Source: Nocardioides albus (GTDB lineage: Bacteria; Actinomycetota; Actinomycetes; Propionibacteriales; Nocardioidaceae). From it: DNA of 64,000 nucleotides. Location of the stretch: NCBI RefSeq assembly GCF_014648255.1, contig NZ_BMQT01000009.1, positions 239,764-303,763 of the forward strand. The letters run 5' to 3'. The translations under genes and the position numbers were made by a program. The notes under the pieces were generated by a model that was not told the origin of the DNA, ran no database searches, and saw only the letters and a program-made list of their open reading frames with translations. Numbering within the stretch: the stretch's first letter is position 1; every line of letters begins with the position of its first letter. Of this stretch, positions 8,027-16,503 are shown in pieces.

Positions 8027-8139
8027 GGTTGAGCCGCCGGAGCCGCTAGGCGGAGGCGTGTCGAAACCAACACGGTCCCCTCCGCGCTCGATTCGACTGT
8101 GTTGGTCTCGACACGCTCGCTGGCGCTCGCGGCTCGACC
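8027..8139. repeat. Paired extragenic palindromic repeats (GGTCGAG...GAGACC family)
   Basis: Two long members of the dispersed repeat family lie in opposite orientation: GGTTGAG...TCGAAACC (8027-8068) and GGTCTCGACACG...CTCGACC (8104-8139). Inner 16-nt arms at 8058-8073 and 8099-8114 pair with one mismatch, so the unit folds into a hairpin. It fills the 166-nt gap between two same-strand genes and may reduce read-through or stabilise the upstream message. Confidence 0.75.
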
Positions 8140-8153
8140 AGCGGTGATGGCGC

Positions 8154-9734
8154 TCATCGGACGTCCGCCAGCAGGTGCGGAGGGTTGCGGAGATAGGTGA
8201 TCGACGGGGACGGCCCGACGGTCGAGCTCGCCATCTCCAGCGCATCGCGCAGGGTCGACGCCGACCGGAAGCCCATCCGCGCGGCAGCCTTGGGGTTGCC
8301 GCCGACCCAGATCACGTCGCCGAGGTGGTCGAGAGCGTGCGCGATCCAGTACCACATGTAGAACGGGTGGACGCCGTGGTAGGCGTTCGAGGTGCGGTAG
8401 AGGTGGACGTACCAGGGATCGGTCGCGAACTGCTCCTCGAACTTCGGCCCGATCAGCGCGGGGTCGGTGGTGTCGGCCAGCACCTCCTCGTAGAAGTCCA
8501 CGTAGGAGGGGTGGGTGAGGGTGTTGAAGCCCTCGTCGAGCGGGTGGTAGAGGATCGCGACGCCACCCTCGCGCACGACCGGCTGCCGAAGGTAGGAGTT
8601 GAAGTAGTAGCCCAGCCCCATGCAGGCGGCCAGGATCGGGTTCATGGTCGAGTTGACGTTGTAGGGGCCGAGGTAGGGCACACCCATCACCATCACGTCG
8701 GACTGGCCCTCGACCTTGACCCGCTGCTGCTGGTGGACGCGCTGCACCGTCAGCTCGTGCACCGGCTCGACGGCACCGGCGGTGATCCCGGTCAGCCCGT
8801 AGTTGGACCGCAGGTCGTGGAACATCTTGTGACGCATCTTCTGCGGTGCGACCGCCAGCCCGCGGCGCAGGCCGAGCACGGTCGCCTGGTCGCGCAGCGA
8901 CCACTCCCACTCGCGCTTGAGCAGCGTGTCGTACGGCTTCCCGAAGACCTCGTTGTCGAGCGTCGTCTCGATCTGGAAGACCTTGACGTGCTCCCCGATC
9001 AGCCGCCCCATCCGCCAGGCGGAGGAGTGCATCTCGGAGTGCTTGTGGTCCATGAACGAGCGCGAGTGCACCATCGTCTTGGCGTTGTGGTGGTGCTTGA
9101 TCGACTTGTAGGACGCCAGCCCGATGCCGACCGACTTGTGGCCGCCGTCCATCGCGACGAGGTTGACGTTGACGTAGATCAGCAGGTCGGAGGTGGCCGC
9201 CCGCTTGTTGATCTCGACGTCCTCGCCCTTCTCGGTCTGCCCCATGTGCTCGAGGTTGGACCGGTCCTCGGCGTCGTGGTTGTAGAGCTTTCCGGAGGGT
9301 GCGAAGCTGCGGAAGACGCGCTCGCCGACGATGTGCCTCATCTCGGCGTCGGTCATCCGGCGGTGCAGGGCCAGCGCCGCGATGATCTCGACGTCGTCGA
9401 CGCCCTTCTCCGCCGCGATCGTGAGCACCTGCTCGATGATCCTGCCCCTGATGTCGGGGGCCTTCATGGTCGGCAGCGGCAGGGAGAGGTCGTCGAAGGC
9501 GATCGTGAGCCGCATTCCCGGGAACATCAGCTCGCGCAGCGGCTCGGAGTCGACCGGGTTCTCCAGCGACTCCCGGATCGCCTCCTCGACGTCGGGCACC
9601 GTCGGCAGCGACTCCGGCGGGTAGATCACCCGGGTGCCCTGCGGGAACTCCTCGAGCCGGAACCCGAGCCCCTCGTGGACGAGCAGTGGCGGCGTACGGT
9701 CGTCGACCTCGAGCACGAAACCTGGCCGAGTCAT
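8154..9734 (-). CDS. LarA-like protein (lactate racemase domain, DUF2088)
   Basis: A 526-residue protein with the fold signature of nickel-pincer LarA enzymes, longer than the usual 420-430. The LarA cofactor lysine appears kept in GGHKSVG (Lys200), and a His in LALHRRMTDAEM (His124) matches the family's THRP-like site. The usual DxTRxxP motif is DDLSLPLP here, so the Arg is missing. That argues against simple lactate racemisation and for another 2-hydroxy-acid-type or unknown reaction. The RBS is GGAG 9 nt before ATG. It sits 25 nt downstream of the alcohol dehydrogenase gene, in an operon with lipid enzymes. No larB, larC or larE homologues lie in this window. Confidence 0.8.
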   Translation of the reverse strand: MTRPGFVLEVDDRTPPLLVHEGLGFRLEEFPQGTRVIYPPESLPTVPDVEEAIRESLENPVDSEPLRELMFPGMRLTIAFDDLSLPLPTMKAPDIRGRIIEQVLTIAAEKGVDDVEIIAALALHRRMTDAEMRHIVGERVFRSFAPSGKLYNHDAEDRSNLEHMGQTEKGEDVEINKRAATSDLLIYVNVNLVAMDGGHKSVGIGLASYKSIKHHHNAKTMVHSRSFMDHKHSEMHSSAWRMGRLIGEHVKVFQIETTLDNEVFGKPYDTLLKREWEWSLRDQATVLGLRRGLAVAPQKMRHKMFHDLRSNYGLTGITAGAVEPVHELTVQRVHQQQRVKVEGQSDVMVMGVPYLGPYNVNSTMNPILAACMGLGYYFNSYLRQPVVREGGVAILYHPLDEGFNTLTHPSYVDFYEEVLADTTDPALIGPKFEEQFATDPWYVHLYRTSNAYHGVHPFYMWYWIAHALDHLGDVIWVGGNPKAAARMGFRSASTLRDALEMASSTVGPSPSITYLRNPPHLLADVR

Positions 9735-9759
9735 CGATGAGTCTCCTTTGGACGACGGA

Positions 9760-10950
9760 TCATTTGGTCTGGCGGGGGTCGAAGGCCACCTTGACGGTGC
9801 CGAGACGACCGGCTGAGTGGGCATGGTCCAGGGCCTCGCGCCAGCGGTGGAGCGGGTAGGGCGCGACGGTCTTGGCAAGGCGGCACATGGCGTCGTGGCC
9901 GACCAGGTCGAGCGCGGTCGCGAAGTCGCCGGTCCCGCGGGAGGACGCGTACGTCCCGACGACCTCCAGCTCTCGGAACCAGGCCGCTGACAGATCGGCC
10001 GAGGCGGGCATCCCGGAGAGCACCACACGGCCACCGGCGCGAGTGGCGTGCAGACAGGTCTGCAGCGACTCCTTGGTGCCGACGGCGTCGACGGTCACGT
10101 CGACCCCACCGAGCAGGTAGGGCGCCGCCATCATCTCCGGCTCGATCATGAAAGCGCTGGTCGCACGCCTGATCCGGCGCAGCGTCTCGCTCGGTGCGAC
10201 CACTTCGGTGGCGCCGAACTCCAGCGCCAGCTCGCGCTGGTGGGCGTGCTTGGCGACGACCAGGATCTCGCCGGCGTCGGTGAGCTCGCGCAGCGCGAGC
10301 GTGGCCAGCAGCCCGACCGCCCCGGCGCCCGAGACCAGCACCCGATCACCCGGCCTGACCGCGGCCCTTCGCGCCGTGTGGACCGCACAGGCGACCGGCT
10401 CGGCGAGCAGCGCCTGCTCGTCGGAGTAGCCCTCCGGCACGACGTGGAGCTGAGAGCGGTGCACCGAGAGCTGCTGCGACCAGCCGCCGCCGGTGTCGTG
10501 GCAGAACCCGGTCTGCAGCCCCGAGGAGATGTCCCCGACGGTGATCCGGGAGCACCGGTTGGTCTCTCCTCGCGCACAAGCCTCACAGGCGTCGAGGCCA
10601 CGCGCGGCACAGGTCAACACCGGGTCGACGACCACGCGGGTCCCCGCCTCGAGATCCCCGCAGGGATCGAGCAGCTCGCCCACGATCTCGTGGCCGGGGA
10701 CGAACGGCAGGCTCACCAGGGGCTGGAAGTAGAGGCTCGTCCTCCCCGACAGCATCCCCAGGTCGGACCCGCAGATGCCGGAGAGGGAGACCCGCAGCCG
10801 AGCCCATCCCTCGTGCTCGACCTTCGGCGCGTCGAGCGTCACCATCCGCAACGGCGCCGCGGCGCCGGTCAGCAGCAGCGGCAAGCGTCCGCCGGCGACC
10901 TTCCCCAGCGCCGTCTTGGCGACGCTGCGGTACATCTCGAGCGCGAGCAT
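9760..10950 (-). CDS. Zinc-binding medium-chain alcohol dehydrogenase
   Basis: A 396-residue MDR-family oxidoreductase. The N-terminal catalytic domain has GICGSDLG and the zinc-site GHE (FVPGHEIVG); a structural-zinc loop is present with four Cys (CAARGLDACEACARGETNRC). The Rossmann domain carries VLVSGAGAVGLLA. It probably interconverts an alcohol and an aldehyde with NAD(P). Its ATG overlaps the stop of the acyl-reductase gene by one base (TGATG), so translation is coupled and the aldehyde made by that reductase is a sensible substrate. The start MLALEMYRSVAK is supported by this overlap. Substrate assignment is inference. Confidence 0.88.
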   Translation of the reverse strand: MLALEMYRSVAKTALGKVAGGRLPLLLTGAAAPLRMVTLDAPKVEHEGWARLRVSLSGICGSDLGMLSGRTSLYFQPLVSLPFVPGHEIVGELLDPCGDLEAGTRVVVDPVLTCAARGLDACEACARGETNRCSRITVGDISSGLQTGFCHDTGGGWSQQLSVHRSQLHVVPEGYSDEQALLAEPVACAVHTARRAAVRPGDRVLVSGAGAVGLLATLALRELTDAGEILVVAKHAHQRELALEFGATEVVAPSETLRRIRRATSAFMIEPEMMAAPYLLGGVDVTVDAVGTKESLQTCLHATRAGGRVVLSGMPASADLSAAWFRELEVVGTYASSRGTGDFATALDLVGHDAMCRLAKTVAPYPLHRWREALDHAHSAGRLGTVKVAFDPRQTK

Positions 10951-13268
10951 CAGTGCCTCCCCGCCGGGTCGAGCGTACGGGTCGCATGCGCAGGCGACTC
11001 CCAGTCGACGATCGTCCAGTGCGACCTCTTGGCGTGCCGGAAGAGGGGTACGTCGGGACGGACCGCGACCGGGCGCCCGACCGCCGCGAGCAGCGGGAGG
11101 TCGGAGTGTGAGTCGGCGTAGGCGAAGCAGTCGGCGGGCGAGATGCCCTCGCGGCGGGTCCACTCCCGGACGAACGCACCCCGCGACTCACCGACCAGCG
11201 GCGAGGCGGACAGGTGGCCGGTGCAGACCCCGCGGTCGTCGATGGCCAGGTCGGCCGCCTCGATGTGGTCGAACAGCGGCATCAACGGCCTGGTCAGCGG
11301 TCGGATCGCACCGGTGACCAGCACCGTCACGTGCCCTGCAGCGCGGTGCTCCCGGATCCGTCGGACCGCGTCCGGGGCCAGGCGCCCGAGGATGTGCGTG
11401 GTCAGGTGCTCGTCGACGAGCTCGTCCAGGTCGGAGAGCCGCGCGCCAGCGTACTCCCGATAGACCGTACGCAGCAGCGTGCTCCGCTCCGCGCGGTCCG
11501 CCCACACGTACTTGGGCACCTTGCCCGCCACCCGCGCGATCTCCGCCGCCTTGGCCGTGCCGGAGAGCTCACCGAGCCGCAGCCACAGATAGGTCTCGAT
11601 CACGTTGGAGGACATCAGCGTGCCGTCGAGGTCGAAGAAGGCGGCGACCCGGCCGCCGTCGGCAGCGGAGCCTGTGCCTTCGGTGGTCGAGCTTGCCGAG
11701 ACCTGCGGCAGGGCACCGGCGACCGGTCGCTTCCGCAGCTTGCGCAGCTCGTCGAGATCACGGACCGGCTTGGTCACCGAGGGCACGTGGATGTCGTGGA
11801 GATAGGCGTGCCAGTCGATGACCGCGGTGTCGAAGGCGAACGTCTCCTGGTCGGCCGGCGACAGCGACCGGTAGAGCGAGAGCGTGTTGGTGTCGACGAA
11901 GCGCAGGTCGGCCTGGGCGTATTCCTTGTAGAGGTCCAGGTAGCGCCGCAGGAACTGCAGGCGCCGCCCCTGCCGGTCCAGGTCGCGGGCCCAGCCCCGG
12001 GTCCGGTCGCTGCGCGGCGCCAGCCCGAGGAGGGTGTCGGCGATCTTGTGCACCTTCTCCCCGGTGGCCATCAGCCGCTCGACCGAGGCCCCGCCCTGGA
12101 AGGTCCACTCCGGCAGCCTCGCCGCACCCCGGTCACCTGCTGCGAACGGCTCCTTCTCGAAATAGGCGCGCACGCTCTCGTAGAGCATCCCGAAGGTGAG
12201 CGGGTTGCGGTCGCCGGAGGCGAGATGGAAGTAGGCCGGCTTCCCCGGCTCCGGTGGGTGTGCCAGACAGGCCACGATCGAGGCGACGACATGGTCGACC
12301 GGCACGATGTCGGCGGTCGTGTCGGCGGCTGCGGGGAAGAGCGGAAGCTCGCCGCGTCCGTAGGCCAGGATCAGCGGCTCGGCCATCTTGAAACCCTCGA
12401 TCCAGCCCGGATACGGGCGGGCGAGAGACGACTCGATGATCGCCGGACGGTAGATCGTCGCCCGCCGCCCGGTCGCGGCATAGCCCTCGACGACCCGCTC
12501 CCCCAGCGCCTTGGTGAAGGTGTAGCAGTCGGTCCAGCCCAGCGAGCGCGCCCGCTCGGTGCCGAGGCGTACGAGCTCCTTCTTGACCCACTGCTTGCGC
12601 GCCTCCTCGGCGGCAGCGGCGGCCGTCATCATGCCCGCGCGACCGTGCTCGCGCTCGGCCTGCTTGCGCAGCTTGGAGATCACCTCGACGCTGCGCGAGC
12701 GTTCCTCGACCGCTGCACGCTGCGCCAGCCCCCAGGCGAGCTCGGCCTCGACGTCGACGGAGTGGTCGACAGGGCCCTCGGGGATGTGTCCGCGGCGTCG
12801 ACCGGAGACGTACGCCGTGGAGACGTGCAGATAGTGGACGTCGCGACCGGTCTCCTCGATCCGCCTGAGCAGCTCACGCACACCGACGACGTTGGTGATG
12901 AACCCCTCGTCGACCGGCGGGTCGAAAGAGACGTCGCCCGCGGAATGCACCACGGCGTCCAGGTCACCGGGCAGCGCGGGTGGATCGGAGAGATCGCCCT
13001 CGACGACGTTCACCTCCGCGTCCGCGACCGTCTCGAAGATCGGCTTGGCCAGCATCTTCGCGATCCGCTCGGCTCCCGAGATCGACCCCTTGGGTCGGAC
13101 GAGGACGCTGAGGCGTACGTCCGGCACCTCGGTCAGCAGCAGATGCAGCAGCGCCTCGCCGACGAACCCGGTCACCCCGGTGAGCAGCACATGCTGTCCC
13201 GCAAGCCTCTCCCGGATGGAGGCCCGGGTGTCGTCCTGGTTGGTTCCCTGCTCTAGGTCCGAGGTCAC
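10950..13268 (-). CDS. Fatty acyl-CoA reductase-like SDR fused to HAD-IB hydrolase
   Basis: A 772-residue two-part enzyme. The N-terminal extended SDR has the NAD(P) motif TGVTGFVGEAL (residues about 30-40), the catalytic YTFTK and a C-terminal region like that of plant and bacterial fatty acyl-CoA reductases (male-sterility family). After a short linker comes a HAD-IB domain (about 540-772) with FFDLDGTLMSSN, VLVTGAIRPL and FAYADSHSDLPLL, as in phosphoserine-phosphatase-like enzymes that act on small or lipid phosphates. The GTG start gives the shortest N-terminus before the Rossmann fold. It heads a four-gene minus-strand operon and is divergent from a lipoprotein gene. A reduced acyl product plus a dephosphorylation step is plausible but unproven. 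Confidence 0.85.
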   Translation of the reverse strand: MTSDLEQGTNQDDTRASIRERLAGQHVLLTGVTGFVGEALLHLLLTEVPDVRLSVLVRPKGSISGAERIAKMLAKPIFETVADAEVNVVEGDLSDPPALPGDLDAVVHSAGDVSFDPPVDEGFITNVVGVRELLRRIEETGRDVHYLHVSTAYVSGRRRGHIPEGPVDHSVDVEAELAWGLAQRAAVEERSRSVEVISKLRKQAEREHGRAGMMTAAAAAEEARKQWVKKELVRLGTERARSLGWTDCYTFTKALGERVVEGYAATGRRATIYRPAIIESSLARPYPGWIEGFKMAEPLILAYGRGELPLFPAAADTTADIVPVDHVVASIVACLAHPPEPGKPAYFHLASGDRNPLTFGMLYESVRAYFEKEPFAAGDRGAARLPEWTFQGGASVERLMATGEKVHKIADTLLGLAPRSDRTRGWARDLDRQGRRLQFLRRYLDLYKEYAQADLRFVDTNTLSLYRSLSPADQETFAFDTAVIDWHAYLHDIHVPSVTKPVRDLDELRKLRKRPVAGALPQVSASSTTEGTGSAADGGRVAAFFDLDGTLMSSNVIETYLWLRLGELSGTAKAAEIARVAGKVPKYVWADRAERSTLLRTVYREYAGARLSDLDELVDEHLTTHILGRLAPDAVRRIREHRAAGHVTVLVTGAIRPLTRPLMPLFDHIEAADLAIDDRGVCTGHLSASPLVGESRGAFVREWTRREGISPADCFAYADSHSDLPLLAAVGRPVAVRPDVPLFRHAKRSHWTIVDWESPAHATRTLDPAGRH
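11682..11703. repeat. Dispersed repeat copy inside the SDR-HAD linker
   Basis: A GGTGGTCGAGCTTGCCGAGACC copy (22 nt) lies within the coding region between the reductase and HAD domains, where it encodes VSASSTT on the minus strand. It matches the copy at 18871-18892 in 21 of 22 positions, and both are read in the same frame. Confidence 0.8.
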
Positions 13269-13363
13269 GGATGTGATTGTGCCCGCTCGAGGCAACCCCC
13301 GGGACTCCTTTTCCGGGCTCGACCTGAGAAACTGCATGGAACACCGAACCCGAGGAGACACAC

Positions 13364-13861
13364 GTGTCGAGGAAGCTGCTCAGCGCCGCGGCCGTCCTCT
13401 TCGCGACCGCTCTCGCGGGCTGCGGCTCCGGGGACCCCACCACCAGCAGCCCCGGGCCGAGCCCCGCGACCTCCTCACCCGTCGAGGCCGGTGGCCCTTG
13501 CCTCTTCGAGCCTGCCCAGGTCGCCAGCGCCATCCCCGGAGTCTGGGACAACACCGCTGACGACGACGTCTGCACCTACACCAGCGACCGGGGCGCGATC
13601 TTCGTGACCACCCTCGTCGACACCGCCGTCGAAGCGGGCCTCGACGCGAGCCGGAAGGCCTGCATCGCCTCTCCCTCGCCTGTCGAGATCGGCGACCGCG
13701 CGTTCGTCTGCATCGAGAATCACGACGATGGCGACCTCGTCGTCGGCAATGTCGCCATCGGCAGCCGGCTCTGGTCCCTAGTCATCGTTCCTGACGAAGG
13801 CGTCCATGATGCGGAGCTGAGCGCCATGGGTCGCCTGGTCGAGATGGTCGCCGACTCCTAG
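13364..13861 (+). CDS. Secreted lipoprotein, possibly DUF3558-like
   Basis: A 165-residue lipoprotein. The signal peptide MSRKLLSAAAVLFATALAGC ends in a lipobox (LAGC, Cys20), followed by a Ser/Pro/Thr linker. The globular part starts CLFEPAQVASAIPGV and has four further Cys (CLFE, VCTY, ACIAS, VCIEN). The arrangement C-L-F.. then a Cys-Tyr strand recalls the DUF3558 lipoproteins of actinobacteria, but I am not certain. It starts with GTG after GAGGAGAC. It is divergent from the acyl-reductase operon, with about 95 nt between them, and convergent with the acetyltransferase gene beyond the large hairpin. Confidence 0.75.
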   Translation: MSRKLLSAAAVLFATALAGCGSGDPTTSSPGPSPATSSPVEAGGPCLFEPAQVASAIPGVWDNTADDDVCTYTSDRGAIFVTTLVDTAVEAGLDASRKACIASPSPVEIGDRAFVCIENHDDGDLVVGNVAIGSRLWSLVIVPDEGVHDAELSAMGRLVEMVADS

Positions 13862-13869
13862 CCCCAGCC

Positions 13870-14000
13870 CGCCGAGACGTCACTTTCTGAGCGCGAGAGG
13901 TCAGTTTCTGGGGTCGAAGCGTCGGTTTCTGGCGTCATCAGAAACCGACGCCTCGTCGTCAAGAACTGACCCCTCGGCGTCAGAAAGTGACGGCTCGGCG
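13870..14000. repeat. 131-nt tiered inverted repeat (GTCA[C/G]TTTCTG units)
   Basis: Three left-arm units, GTCACTTTCTG (13879), GTCAGTTTCTG (13900) and GTCGGTTTCTG (13921), are mirrored by CAGAAACCGAC (13939), CAAGAACTGAC (13960) and CAGAAAGTGAC (13981). The outer 20 nt (13870-13889 with 13981-14000) pair with one mismatch, and the loop is only 7 nt. The element fills the whole gap between two convergent genes. It may terminate both, or be a non-autonomous mobile element. I saw no other copy in the window. Confidence 0.85.
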
Positions 14001-14002
14001 TG

Positions 14003-14500
14003 TCACGGAAGGTCGAGGAAGGCGTACTGGGCGACCTTGTGCGGAAGCTGAACGACAGGGCCGCGTTTGAAACCGTAGTCGTCGAGCCTGGCGAGGGAGG
14101 CCTCGTTGGAGGCGTCGGGCTCGACGACGGCGCGGCGGGCGCCGGACTTGGAGATGACCTCCTCGATGAAGAACTCGAGGACCTCCTCCGTCCGGCCCTT
14201 GCGGGTCGGGGTGTCGGCCAGGAAGAGGTGGACGCCGATGTCGCCGGGGCGGCGATCGTAGAAGGTGCCGAGCTCGTCGACCTCGGGATCCCAGGTCTGG
14301 AAGAGCGCGACCGGATCTCCGTCGAGCTCGACGATGTACGCAGCCAGATGGGGCTGCTCCTGCAGCCACGTGTAGATCTCCTCGATCTCCCCGCGCGGCT
14401 TCTCGACCATGCCCCAGAACTGGGCCCGATCGTCGTGCAGCCAGTCGCACAGCAGATCGATGTCGGCCGACGGCTTCAGGTCACGAATGGTTAGGGGCAT
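14003..14500 (-). CDS. GNAT acyltransferase, siderophore-type
   Basis: A 165-residue N-acyltransferase resembling the siderophore acyltransferases that acylate N-hydroxy-amines (IucB/MbtK-like group). The opening, MPLTIRDLKPSADIDLLCDWL..DDRAQFWGM, parallels the N-terminal domain of the nearby fused synthetase (..VHSWVTHPRSAYWMM), and both share the GDIGVHLFLA or GDLGMHVLVA strand and a VVEPD..N motif. Its start overlaps the end of the penicillin-acylase gene by 10 nt. It may supply a second acyl group (acetyl, succinyl or another) to hydroxycadaverine. It is the last gene of the siderophore operon, ending at the large hairpin. Confidence 0.82.
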   Translation of the reverse strand: MPLTIRDLKPSADIDLLCDWLHDDRAQFWGMVEKPRGEIEEIYTWLQEQPHLAAYIVELDGDPVALFQTWDPEVDELGTFYDRRPGDIGVHLFLADTPTRKGRTEEVLEFFIEEVISKSGARRAVVEPDASNEASLARLDDYGFKRGPVVQLPHKVAQYAFLDLP

Positions 14501-16488
14501 GTCTTCTCCTCGGTGAGCAGGGACCAGTCGGTGACGACGCGGACCGCGCCTCCGCGGGCCCAGGTGTCGTGCTGATCGGTGTGGTGGGGGTCGTCCGGGT
14601 CACCACTGACACCCAGCGGTACGACCCAGCGGCTGTTGTCGCGGTCGGCCAGGTCCCAGGCGTAGCGCGCCACCGAACCCCGGACGGTCACGGAAGTGCC
14701 TGGGATCCAGGCGTTGCAGCGGACGGTGTCGGTGTCACCGGGCAGCGGGGTGGCGGGGGCGGTCCGGGTGTGCGGGAGGTCGAACTGCTCCAGCGCGTGC
14801 AGCGGCCAGAAGCGGTGTTGATCCGGCCAGGTCGTCGGCTCAGGGTCGGCGTCACGTACGGCCTTCGCCGCGTCGGCGACGAGCGCTCGCGGGTCCAGAC
14901 CGAAGGGCTTCTCCGCGGCCAGGATGATGTGCAGGGCGCTGGCCACCCGCGCGGACAGGCTGAACCACGGCTCATAGAGAGGGCCGTGCTCCGACGGCTC
15001 CCGCAGCGGCGCGAGGACTGGTGCGGCGCAGATCCGGTCGACGACCTCGGCTCGCAGCGCGGCGTACCAGGCCGCACCGGGTGAGCCGTCCATCGCGCCG
15101 TCCCACTCGGCCAGGCCCCGGGGGTGCAGGTCGACCGGGACCAGCGCGAGCAGCGGCGCGCCCGCGGTCTGGGTGGTGTCGGCGAGCACCGCCACCGCGT
15201 GATCCGCGTCGAGAGGACCGGCTTCGTCGAGGAGCTGCGCAATCCGGTGCGCGCGGAACGGCGGCGCGAATCCGGCCGCGAGCACGTCGAACTCCGGCAT
15301 GCATCGGTCGTTGGCGGTCACGACAGAGCCGTCCGTAGACGCCGTGCGCCGGGGCAGCGGGTCGACCCAGCCGGTCCACTCCCCCGCCTCGTCGCGCCGC
15401 GGCACCCGGCCGCCGGCGGTGTGGACGACGTCGCCCGCCACGTCGGCGATCACCCAGTTGTTGACCGGCTCGACCCAGCGCTCCACGGCGGCCTCGACAT
15501 CCGCGACGGATCGGGCCCGCAGCAGCGGCAGCAGCGCCCCGAAGCCGAGGTCGCCGAGCTCGTGGCCGGGTGAGCGCAAGACCTCTCCCCAGCCTTCGTC
15601 GGAACCGCCGAGGACCACCGGCCCGCGGTCGGTCTCCAGCACCTCGACCTCGACCGGCTCCTGGCCGCGTACGAGCACCGTCTCCACGCTGCGTCGCACC
15701 ACCTCGCTGCCCGAGCGCAGGTCGACGCGGTAGAGATCCTGGTAGTCGGCCATCGCGTTGGTGATCCCCCACGCGACCTGACCGGCGTGCGCGAAGTGCT
15801 GCACGCCAGGTATGCCGGGGAAGGTCATCCCGACCACGTCGAAGGCGTCGTCGGGGTCGGTGCACGCCAGGCGCACCTGGAGATAGACGTTGGGCGCCTC
15901 GAAGACCCGGTGCGGATCACCGGCCACGATCGGCGCGCCGGCTCGGGTGCGGCCGCCGCCGACGGCGTACGCGTTGGAACCGCCGGACAGTCCCCCGGTC
16001 AACCCTTCGGTGCGGAACAGCTCGGCGTCGGCTCCGAGCACCCGCGCCGCCCGGGCGCTGAAGAGCTTCGAGGGGAACGACCCGAAGAGGATCTGCTGCA
16101 CCCAGAACACTGCCAGCGGCGTCCACGGCTGCCAGGTCCCCGGCGCCGGCCCGAGTCCATCTGGCCCGTCGAGCTCCGGACACGAAGCCCCCTCCAGCCC
16201 GGAGCGGACCCCCGAGACGTACGCAGTCAGGAACTCTTGGGTCTCCTGATCGAGCCGCTCGAACGACTCCCGTGCGACCGCTTCCAGCCGGGCACGGCGC
16301 GCGAAGGTGTCCCACCCGACCCCGGCCGGGCCGAGCAGCTCGGCGGCGCGGCCCTCGCCGCGCAGCCGCTCGATCTCCAGCTGCCACGCGCGGTCTCGCG
16401 CGGTGGCCCAGCCCTGCAGCCGGGCGACCTCGGTCAGCGAGGCACCGCGTACATGCGGAATTCCCCACTGATCTCGCCAGATGCTCAT
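14491..16488 (-). CDS. Penicillin-acylase-family Ntn hydrolase without signal peptide
   Basis: A 665-residue precursor of an N-terminal nucleophile amidase that normally cuts itself into alpha and beta chains. The alpha part starts at RDQWGIPHVRG; the beta-chain nucleophile is Ser171 in LSGGSNAYAV, followed by GDPHRVFEAPNVYLQVRL and, later, NNWVIADVAGDVVHTAGGR. Members cleave or form amides of acyl-homoserine lactones, beta-lactams or acylated siderophore precursors (PvdQ). Family members are usually exported; no signal peptide is visible here, and the upstream DNA is repeat sequence. Placed in the siderophore operon, it probably edits or builds an amide on the hydroxamate product. That role is inference. 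Confidence 0.88.
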   Translation of the reverse strand: MSIWRDQWGIPHVRGASLTEVARLQGWATARDRAWQLEIERLRGEGRAAELLGPAGVGWDTFARRARLEAVARESFERLDQETQEFLTAYVSGVRSGLEGASCPELDGPDGLGPAPGTWQPWTPLAVFWVQQILFGSFPSKLFSARAARVLGADAELFRTEGLTGGLSGGSNAYAVGGGRTRAGAPIVAGDPHRVFEAPNVYLQVRLACTDPDDAFDVVGMTFPGIPGVQHFAHAGQVAWGITNAMADYQDLYRVDLRSGSEVVRRSVETVLVRGQEPVEVEVLETDRGPVVLGGSDEGWGEVLRSPGHELGDLGFGALLPLLRARSVADVEAAVERWVEPVNNWVIADVAGDVVHTAGGRVPRRDEAGEWTGWVDPLPRRTASTDGSVVTANDRCMPEFDVLAAGFAPPFRAHRIAQLLDEAGPLDADHAVAVLADTTQTAGAPLLALVPVDLHPRGLAEWDGAMDGSPGAAWYAALRAEVVDRICAAPVLAPLREPSEHGPLYEPWFSLSARVASALHIILAAEKPFGLDPRALVADAAKAVRDADPEPTTWPDQHRFWPLHALEQFDLPHTRTAPATPLPGDTDTVRCNAWIPGTSVTVRGSVARYAWDLADRDNSRWVVPLGVSGDPDDPHHTDQHDTWARGGAVRVVTDWSLLTEEKTCP

Positions 16489-16503
16489 GCGTCCGCCCTG
16501 GAT

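Noticed and set aside
11214..13256. Plus-strand open frame opposite the SDR-HAD gene
   Set aside because: Same antisense effect; no recognisable motif.
13870..14000. CRISPR-like array from the repeated GTCAGTTTCTG units
   Set aside because: Units are only 11 nt, spaced by about 10 nt and mirrored on the second half; no cas genes.
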